This document shows, piece by piece, positions 57,961 to 64,000 of a stretch of 64,000 nt of DNA. Made by a program: the position numbers and the translations under genes. The notes under the pieces are model-generated. The model saw only the letters and a program-made list of their open reading frames with translations. It had not been told where the DNA came from and did not search any database. Within the stretch, counting starts at the first letter, position 1, and each line of letters starts with the position of its first letter. The stretch is from RFSX01 sp964591455 (GTDB taxonomy: Bacteria; Bacteroidota; Bacteroidia; Chitinophagales; Saprospiraceae). The stretch is from contig CAZQDZ010000019.1 of the NCBI GenBank assembly GCA_964591455.1, forward strand, positions 1 to 64,000, read 5' to 3'.

Positions 57961-59700
57961 TTAATGCACTCCATGCATCAATTTTTTTAGAATTGGGTTC
58001 AATGCCATTACTAATAATCCAGCTGCAATAGGCACTACGGTAAATATGCCAAAGAAGGTTGCCAAAGAGTACTGCTCAGTAATCTGGTCTATCATACCTC
58101 CAAGCGTATGTGCCAACTTATTACCTATAGCAATTGCTAAATACCAGATGCCAAACATAAAGGCTATCATTCTAGTAGGTACTAATTTACTCAAGTAAGA
58201 CAACCCTACTGGAGATAAGCATAGCTCGCCAAGGGTATGAAATAGATAAGCCCACACTAGCCACATCATACTCACTGAGGCCGTCTTAGCTCCTTGTGCT
58301 ATAGACATAGATCCCATAACTAAGAAGGCGAATCCTATACCTAATAAAATCAATCCAAATCCATATTTGAATGCAGCACTTGGGTTGTATTTGCTTTCCC
58401 ACCACCTAGAAAACAATGGCGCGAACATGATAATAAATAGTGAATTAAGGATAGCAAACCACGTTGCTGGCACCTCAGTTCCAGTTTGGCTAAACTCACT
58501 GTACAACTTATAACCAACTATCCCCCAGACAATCACAAAACTGAAGGCGAGAATTATATTAGATAAACTTATCTTCGAAAACGTATTTCTAAAGAGACGT
58601 CCAAGGACCCAGGTTATAATTAAGAGAGGCACTACAGTCACTAGTAGATCTATGACCTTAAACATAGTCGCTGAATCTCCTGTGAGTGCTCGTTGTGTGT
58701 AGTCAGCTGCGAAGATTGGCATGGTTCCCGCGGCTTGCTCAAAGGCTGCCCAGAAGAATACCGTAAAGAATGCAAAAATGGCAACTGCAATCAACTTATC
58801 CCTGACGATAGGTGTATATCTTGTAAATCGCATAAGCAGCACTACAAAGAAAAATACGAGTGCAGTTAATATTGTCACATTAGCGGCTGTCCCATGAGTA
58901 CCTCCCGGCAGCAACTCATGACCCCCTATTTCATAGAGTGGATCATTAAATATCCAAATGATAGATAAGATTGCAAATATGGCAATCAAAATCTTATCTA
59001 AGACTGTAAATGGATTCAATTTATCTCCTTCAGGGACAATGATATCTTCTGCTTTCTTCGCCTTTGGCTTTGCGCCTATGTCGCCGAAAATCGGCTGCGC
59101 AAACCAGAATTGTAGCATGCCCAAAAACATGAATATACCTGCCAAACCAAAGCCCCAACTCCAACTTACTTTTTCTCCAAGGTATCCACATAACATGATA
59201 CCTAAAAAAGCACCTGCATTTACCCCCATATAGAATATCGTATAGGCGCCATCTTTTTTCTCAGGATGACCATCATATAACTTAGAAATGATAGATGTCA
59301 TGTTAGGCTTGAAGAAGCCATTACCTAGTATCAATAGAGCTATTCCAATATATAAAGTCATTGGTGTCTCCAAAGCCATAGACGCATGGCCTAAGGTCAT
59401 CAAAAGGGCTCCAATTCCTACCGCATTCCTATACCCTATTTTATTATCGGCCAACCAACCTCCGGCAATTGGAGTTAGATATACCGCCAAAGCATATGTG
59501 CCTAATAGTGATAAAGCTGCTGATCGCTCCCATCCCCATCCTGGATTATCACCAGTAAGATCACCTATCAAGAAAATGACCAATAAGGCTCTCATTCCAT
59601 AGTAGGAAAATCGCTCCCACATCTCTGTAAAAAAGAGTACAAATAATTGGGATGGATGTCCTAATACTTCTGGTTTTATTTCTATGTTATGTGAAGCCAT
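57961..59700 (-). CDS. POT-family peptide:proton symporter (1)
   Basis: 579 residues, about 14 membrane segments. The N-terminal signature ExxERFxYYG is present as FTEMWERFSYYGMRALLVIFL. PTR2 motifs include the GAYTIFYMGVNAGAFLGIMLCG block and the AAFEQAAGTMPIFA region. It imports di- and tripeptides with protons. Together with the next gene (42-nt gap) it forms a tandem pair, and it is longer than its partner because of an extra pair of membrane segments and longer loops. Confidence 0.93.
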   Translation of the reverse strand: MASHNIEIKPEVLGHPSQLFVLFFTEMWERFSYYGMRALLVIFLIGDLTGDNPGWGWERSAALSLLGTYALAVYLTPIAGGWLADNKIGYRNAVGIGALLMTLGHASMALETPMTLYIGIALLILGNGFFKPNMTSIISKLYDGHPEKKDGAYTIFYMGVNAGAFLGIMLCGYLGEKVSWSWGFGLAGIFMFLGMLQFWFAQPIFGDIGAKPKAKKAEDIIVPEGDKLNPFTVLDKILIAIFAILSIIWIFNDPLYEIGGHELLPGGTHGTAANVTILTALVFFFVVLLMRFTRYTPIVRDKLIAVAIFAFFTVFFWAAFEQAAGTMPIFAADYTQRALTGDSATMFKVIDLLVTVVPLLIITWVLGRLFRNTFSKISLSNIILAFSFVIVWGIVGYKLYSEFSQTGTEVPATWFAILNSLFIIMFAPLFSRWWESKYNPSAAFKYGFGLILLGIGFAFLVMGSMSIAQGAKTASVSMMWLVWAYLFHTLGELCLSPVGLSYLSKLVPTRMIAFMFGIWYLAIAIGNKLAHTLGGMIDQITEQYSLATFFGIFTVVPIAAGLLVMALNPILKKLMHGVH

Positions 59701-59741
59701 AATTGTTTAGTTTCAGTTATAAGTGGTCAGGTAATATATAA

Positions 59742-61136
59742 TTATGCTAGCTCAAATCCTTCTGCCTCATCATTGTCATCGAGCACAATGTCTTCCGCAC
59801 CATGTGTCAATCTTTTCAGAGGCTTCAACATAAGCAAGACAAGAATTCCGACAGCTACAGTTACTATAAATATTCCAGTAAAAACAGCTTTCTCTCCTGC
59901 GCCTTCTGCACTGGCGCCAATCAGCCCAGCAACCTTATTTCCAAATCCAGTTGCAGCAAAATAAGCACCCATCATTAAAGATGCATACTTTACAGGTGCC
60001 AGTTTAGTGATAAATGACAAGGCTACTGGAGAGGCGCATAACTCACCTATTGTATGGAAAAGGTATGCCAACACTAACCAATACATCGCTGATGATCCTG
60101 TCGCTTCAAATTCTTGAGAAGCGAATCTCATAAATAAGAATCCTATACCCATGATGATAGTGCCTATCGCCATCTTAAACAATGATGAGCCTTCTTTGCC
60201 TTTATTCTTCCAATTATACCAGAATGCAGCAATGGCAGTCCCAAATAGTATTATAAATCCTGCATTGATAGATTGGAACCAAGAAGCAGGTACTTCAAAT
60301 CCTCCAAGCATCCTGTCCGTTTTGTCATTAGCATAGAGATTCATTAATCCTCCAGCTTGCTCAAAAGCACCCCAGAACACTATGATGATAAGGAAGGAAA
60401 GAAGCATCACGATCATCCTATCCTTTTCTACTCTATTAAGAGGTCTGTTGGCATGTTCATTATCAGGGCTTTCCTTCGAACCTATAAATTCTCCAACCCC
60501 ATGTAGATATTTCTGACCCCACATATATACTATCAGCCCTAGAGTCATGCCTATTCCAGCTAGCCCAAATCCATAATGCCAACCTATTTTCTCTCCGACG
60601 TATCCCACAATAAGGCTAGATAAGAATGCGCCAATATTAATCCCTATATAGAATATAGTAAACCCTTTGTCTCGTCTATCATCTCCCTGCCTATATAGGC
60701 CACCTACCATTGTAGAAATATTCGGCTTAAGCAACCCGACTCCCAAAATAATTAATCCCAATCCTGTGTAGAATGCCCAATCTTGGGTTACAGCTAGAAC
60801 ACTATGTCCCAAGACTAGAATTATACCACCCCACAAAACAGCCTTTTTCTGCCCAATTAATTTATCCGCAATTAAACCACCAGGAATGGACATTACATAT
60901 ACCAACATTGTATATGTACCATACAATGATAATGCCTCTGCACTTGTCCAACCCAATCCAGGATTTTGATCTAACGTCTTAGCTGTAATATACAGTACCA
61001 AAATAGCTCTCATCCCATAGTAAGAGAACCGTTCCCACATTTCAGTAAAGAACAAAACATATAATCCAACTGGGTGCCCAAACAACTGTGGTTGGTTGTC
61101 AAAATTTGAAGTGCCTTTATCTAGGGGTTGTGACAT
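59742..61136 (-). CDS. POT-family peptide:proton symporter (2)
   Basis: 464 residues with the same signature (FTEMWERFSYYGMRAILVLYI) and the FTIFYIGINIGAFLSSLIVGYVGEK motif. It has about 12 membrane segments and is a paralogue of the downstream gene. The central region after VGEFIGSKESPDN is shorter. In Bacteroidota these are common di/tripeptide importers. It is probably the first gene of a two-gene operon. Confidence 0.93.
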   Translation of the reverse strand: MSQPLDKGTSNFDNQPQLFGHPVGLYVLFFTEMWERFSYYGMRAILVLYITAKTLDQNPGLGWTSAEALSLYGTYTMLVYVMSIPGGLIADKLIGQKKAVLWGGIILVLGHSVLAVTQDWAFYTGLGLIILGVGLLKPNISTMVGGLYRQGDDRRDKGFTIFYIGINIGAFLSSLIVGYVGEKIGWHYGFGLAGIGMTLGLIVYMWGQKYLHGVGEFIGSKESPDNEHANRPLNRVEKDRMIVMLLSFLIIIVFWGAFEQAGGLMNLYANDKTDRMLGGFEVPASWFQSINAGFIILFGTAIAAFWYNWKNKGKEGSSLFKMAIGTIIMGIGFLFMRFASQEFEATGSSAMYWLVLAYLFHTIGELCASPVALSFITKLAPVKYASLMMGAYFAATGFGNKVAGLIGASAEGAGEKAVFTGIFIVTVAVGILVLLMLKPLKRLTHGAEDIVLDDNDEAEGFELA

Positions 61137-61262
61137 ATTTTCTTGATTCGATTAGTCTTCTAAATTAGAGAAATCAATGAAACATTAGGTCTAATACAGA
61201 ACTAATTTTAACATGTGTGGCAGCTATGACGGTAAATAGTGACGTGATTAGAGGTGAAGTGA

Positions 61263-61371
61263 CAGAATACATAGTCGCTAGTTCGGATATAGTTGGTTTA
61301 ATACATTCTAAAATCCTAGCCTTAGATAATACTTGTTTTACCCGAACCTTGTTTGCGACTATGTATTTCTG
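61263..61371. repeat. MITE-like element with imperfect terminal inverted repeats
   Basis: The left end CAGAATACATAGTCGC (61263-61278) with GTTCGG (61281-61286) matches the right end in reverse complement: CAGAAATACATAGTCGC with GTTCGG (61342-61371), apart from one inserted A and a 5-nt longer spacer. The 55-nt middle has no coding content. The 109-nt unit could fold as a long hairpin. No target-site duplication is obvious. It could be a non-autonomous mobile element, an intergenic repeat or a structured RNA. Confidence 0.55.
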
Positions 61372-61580
61372 GCATTTATGAGACTTAAAGATTCTAATTT
61401 AGGGTATATTATTTTATTTAAAGATGGTATTTATCATATGGCATAAAAATATATACCTAGAATATCCTTCTGAGCAAATTACTTTTTTAAATAATATCTA
61501 ATGAGTAGCGTCATAATTGCGAAATTATCTACAACATCCACCCAAATGGAAATCGATTAGATATAATCAAAAATCGACTC

Positions 61581-61597
61581 TTTTACATTATGTAAAA
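61581..61597. repeat. 17-bp palindrome
   Basis: TTTTACATTATGTAAAA is a perfect 8-bp dyad around a central T, 8 nt past the DUF3108 stop codon. The short centre makes it a poor RNA hairpin. It may be a protein binding site or chance in AT-rich DNA. Confidence 0.3.
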
Positions 61598-61604
61598 TAA
61601 GTAC

Positions 61605-62420
61605 TTATGGAGAGGTTGGAAGTGAACTATTAGAATACTTTGTGTGTGTGACGCCACTTAAAATTGCTTTGACAGATCCTATAGAGATGGGCGATTCTAT
61701 CATCAAAGGGATGTGATTCCCATCTGTAGAAACCCAAATGTCCATTATATCTCCTTTAGAAAAGACATAACCATCTATAAGTTCGGGTTGTAGATGATAG
61801 GCATTTACTTTACCTAGTCGCTTTATTTTCTTACGTTTTATTCCATTGTATTGGACTTCAATCTCAAATAATTCTTTGTCAAAAAATATATCAACAGGTA
61901 TCTGGTCGCCGTCTTTAAAATTCTCGTATCGCTGTTCTCTAATATTATAGATTGCAGATACCATATCATGCACCCTATTCTTAATCTCAAACTTGAACAT
62001 TTTAGCAGACTGACGGGTCTTTCCAAAATACTCTACTAGAGTACCAGCTTTCTGATTAAAACGAATACTATCAAATCGTTCGTAATTCCCCTCTAATACA
62101 TCACGTCTAAAGTTCATCGGATACATTGTAGCTTTGTCTACCTCGCTAGTATAATAGTCGCGGACTTTAAACATGCTATCATAGGATGAATAGCTTCTTC
62201 CTGTGACGTCAAACTCTATGTGGTTATCATGTTCTATTACTTCAAATATCACTTCGCCTGCTGGAATCCAAATCACACCCCAATTATAGTACACATCATA
62301 CTTCAATATCTCTCCAGCTTGATATGGCAATGCAGACCAATCTTTAGGCTGGGACTGGGAAGTAGTACTCAAACCTACCCACAATATTCCAATACCAAAT
62401 AGTATCCTAATTATATGCAT
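61605..62420 (-). CDS. DUF3108 family protein
   Basis: 271 residues with a signal peptide (RILFGIGILWVGLSTTSQSQ). The mature part starts LPYQAGEILKYDVYYNWGVIWIPAGEVIFEV, the typical N-terminal strand set of DUF3108, and ends with ISIGSVKAILSGV. The predicted fold is a beta-barrel-like periplasmic protein; function is unknown. The gap of 6 nt from the upstream gene suggests one operon with the LPG-synthase-like protein. Confidence 0.88.
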   Translation of the reverse strand: MHIIRILFGIGILWVGLSTTSQSQPKDWSALPYQAGEILKYDVYYNWGVIWIPAGEVIFEVIEHDNHIEFDVTGRSYSSYDSMFKVRDYYTSEVDKATMYPMNFRRDVLEGNYERFDSIRFNQKAGTLVEYFGKTRQSAKMFKFEIKNRVHDMVSAIYNIREQRYENFKDGDQIPVDIFFDKELFEIEVQYNGIKRKKIKRLGKVNAYHLQPELIDGYVFSKGDIMDIWVSTDGNHIPLMIESPISIGSVKAILSGVTHTKYSNSSLPTSP

Positions 62421-62426
62421 TTTAAT

Positions 62427-63392
62427 TTAATTCTCTTCTTTCCTAAGTAGTAACACTAATCCGCATAACGCTGGCAGAAGGAGGTTTATTACCCAAAGTA
62501 AAAGGGAAGCTAGGATTACTTCCAAATTTTCATACCCCAAAAGTGAAAAAATAGCAGCGGCAGCTCCTGTCCGAGCAAAAACTTTAGCCACAGCAGGGAC
62601 CGGTACTAAAGATTGTACTAAAAAAACAAGACTGATGCCAGAGACTATAGTTAATAAAGATTGGTCAAAGTCAAAAATTAACAACATCAAAGCATACTGA
62701 GATAAGTACACGAGATAACGAGTTATGGCATAACTTAAAATTTGTACTTGATGGTTTATGTTAACTGAAATATTATCAGTGAGGGTTTGTATTGACATCC
62801 CTATTTTGTCTCTGCAGAATTCTATGATTCTATTTATCCATGGAAGGACAAGGTCTATTCTGAGGTAAATTAAAATAATAAGGACCAGTACGATTGCACT
62901 TAATACCAATATCAATTTGGGGTCTATTCCTAAAAAGCTAAACTCCTGGATTGTACCTATCCAGAGTAACGAAAGGATGCCAGCTGAGAAGGTAATCGTT
63001 GACTGTGCCAAGCTGCATCTAAGGGTCGCTAATCCAGACCACACGCGTTGGTCACTAGGTATATAGAGCATTCTTCCAGCATACTCACCCAATCGCGCTG
63101 GGGTGATAAGACCTATTGTCACACCAGATAGGATTGACTTTAAACTGCTCTTCAGTCCTATCGGGAATGGCTGCATGGCTATCTTCCACTTCATAGCTTC
63201 TAATCCCCAATTCAATGGCGTCATACAGATAATAGCACCTAGTATGGCCAACTTACTTAGACTCCAGGTAAAAGAATGAACTAAATATAGAAGGTCATTT
63301 TGCCAAAATAGGAGCCACAATGTATAAGCCACAAGCACTGTAGTAATTAGTGCTTTGAGAAAGTAGGCTGATGATTTATGTGAATAAGTCAC
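62427..63392 (-). CDS. Lysylphosphatidylglycerol-synthase-like transmembrane protein
   Basis: 321 residues with about eight membrane helices. It matches the LPG_synthase_TM/UPF0104 family (flippase-like part of MprF) in overall plan, with GVTIGLITPARLGEYAGRMLYIP as the conserved central block. The aminoacyl-transferase domain of MprF is absent. Such proteins may move lipids or glycolipids across the inner membrane. It is co-oriented with the DUF3108 gene. Confidence 0.82.
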   Translation of the reverse strand: MTYSHKSSAYFLKALITTVLVAYTLWLLFWQNDLLYLVHSFTWSLSKLAILGAIICMTPLNWGLEAMKWKIAMQPFPIGLKSSLKSILSGVTIGLITPARLGEYAGRMLYIPSDQRVWSGLATLRCSLAQSTITFSAGILSLLWIGTIQEFSFLGIDPKLILVLSAIVLVLIILIYLRIDLVLPWINRIIEFCRDKIGMSIQTLTDNISVNINHQVQILSYAITRYLVYLSQYALMLLIFDFDQSLLTIVSGISLVFLVQSLVPVPAVAKVFARTGAAAAIFSLLGYENLEVILASLLLWVINLLLPALCGLVLLLRKEEN

Positions 63393-63486
63393 TGAATCAA
63401 AAATAGAGACATCGATGTAATTATAAAATAATGTCTGAGCAACATATCATAATAATTCTTAATTTGATGGTCTAAAGAATACATCA

Positions 63487-64000
63487 ATTAAACTTTCAAA
63501 AATTATCGGTGTAGATCCAGGTACGAATATTCTTGGGTATGCAATATTAGACTTAACCCTTGGTCAGCCAAGGGTGCAGGATATTGGCACCTTAAAACTG
63601 ACTCATTTACCTGATCACCAGACCAAGCTCAAAGAAATTTTTCTTCAGCTACAAGAGATTATAGAAACATATCTTCCCAGCACAATGGCTATAGAATCTC
63701 CATTCTTTGGAAAAAATGTGCAGTCTATGCTTAAGTTGGGTAGAGCACAAGGAGTTGCAATGGCTGCAGCGATGACGATGGGATTAGATATAACTGAATA
63801 CTCTCCTAAGAAGATAAAACAATCAATTACTGGCAACGGAAATGCCTCCAAAGAGCAGCTCGCCGCTATGCTCAAGAATATGCTGGACTTTACAGTAAAG
63901 GAACACTACTTGGATGCGACAGATGCTCTGGGGGTAGCGCTTTGCCATTACCATCAAATGTCAAATGGTATTAAGATACCGAAAACAAAAAACTGGAAAA
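63487..64000 (+). CDS. ruvC: Holliday junction resolvase RuvC (5' part, runs off the window)
   Basis: The reading frame encodes IIGVDPGTNILGYAIL, then AIESPFFGKNVQSMLKLGRAQGVAM and the late DATDALGVALCHYHQM, which carry the catalytic Asp, Glu and C-terminal Asp pair of RuvC. RuvC cuts Holliday junctions with RuvAB. About 170 codons are present and the 3' end is outside the window. No ATG, GTG or TTG is in frame between the upstream stop (63460-63462) and the first catalytic Asp; ATT 63487 is given as a placeholder start. See the finding on the start. Confidence 0.85.
   Translation, partial: MKLSKIIGVDPGTNILGYAILDLTLGQPRVQDIGTLKLTHLPDHQTKLKEIFLQLQEIIETYLPSTMAIESPFFGKNVQSMLKLGRAQGVAMAAAMTMGLDITEYSPKKIKQSITGNGNASKEQLAAMLKNMLDFTVKEHYLDATDALGVALCHYHQMSNGIKIPKTKNWK

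Larger units (their letters stand above)
61137..61604. other. Gene-free gap of 468 nt
   Basis: No gene was recognised. The gap holds the inverted-repeat element at 61263-61371 and the palindrome at 61581-61597. The rest is AT-rich. Confidence 0.5.

Noticed and set aside
1..64000. Search for CRISPR arrays, prophage, IS transposases and restriction systems
   Set aside because: No evenly spaced direct repeats with unique spacers, no transposase, integrase, portal or methylase gene was recognised anywhere in the window.

Overview
The window looks like chromosomal DNA from a member of the phylum Bacteroidota. Evidence: AT-rich DNA, two proteins with type IX secretion (T9SS) C-terminal sorting domains of type A, one with a gliding-type (type B) C-terminal domain, a PorE-like TPR/propeller/OmpA protein, DUF4837 and DUF3108 family proteins, a Rho factor with a long charged insertion, and several upstream sites that match the Bacteroidota promoter pattern (TTTG, about 19 nt, TAnnTTTG). 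The gene mix (long-form urocanate hydratase, histone H1-like protein, POT peptide transporters, T9SS cargo) would fit a free-living, protein- and polymer-using lineage such as Saprospiria or a relative. That finer placement is inference. No prophage, insertion sequence, CRISPR array, rRNA or plasmid function is visible.

Layout. 0-2 kb: tRNA-Val, a DJ-1/PfpI lipoprotein and a repeat-built histone H1-like gene. 2-5.6 kb: histidine degradation (hutH, hutU). 5.6-13.6 kb: a lone MoxR ATPase, a T9SS-exported lipase-like hydrolase, a HEAT-repeat/cyclophilin fusion, gcvT, a GbsR-type regulator, an Smr-domain protein and an M50-like membrane protease. 13.6-17.6 kb: a flippase / chain-length / polymerase trio for a surface polysaccharide. 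18-22.8 kb: a DUF4837 lipoprotein, 3-hydroxyanthranilate dioxygenase, LpxH-like hydrolase and two uncharacterised envelope proteins. 22.9-29.1 kb: a BNR-repeat lipoprotein, T9SS cargo, frr, two tandem zinc metallopeptidases and serS. 29.3-36 kb: two ExbD proteins, rho, rpmH, rnpA, aroQ and recQ. 36-41.5 kb: an HNH protein with a histone-like tail, a DUF937-OmpA fusion and a gliding-type surface protein. 41.5-49.1 kb: a tightly packed MOSC/DUF58/MoxR/DUF4350/DUF4129/SpoIIM set with a divergent RDD gene. 49-57.7 kb: a GHMP kinase, a PorE-like protein, E2 acyltransferase, cinA, a 34-residue cysteine-rich protein, MscS, a Gre-like factor and a thioredoxin-like protein. 58-64 kb: two POT transporters, a hairpin-forming intergenic repeat, DUF3108, a lysylphosphatidylglycerol-synthase-like membrane protein and the 5' part of ruvC.

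Most of this is housekeeping and envelope biology. The most unusual items are: the HNH/NUMOD-type protein carrying a histone H1-like tail; the 66-bp repeat array of the H1-like gene; the 34-residue protein with 11 cysteines; a ruvC reading frame with no ordinary start codon; a 109-bp element with long imperfect inverted ends; and the MoxR-SpoIIM-RDD gene set, whose function is unknown. I found no clear new defence or mobile system.
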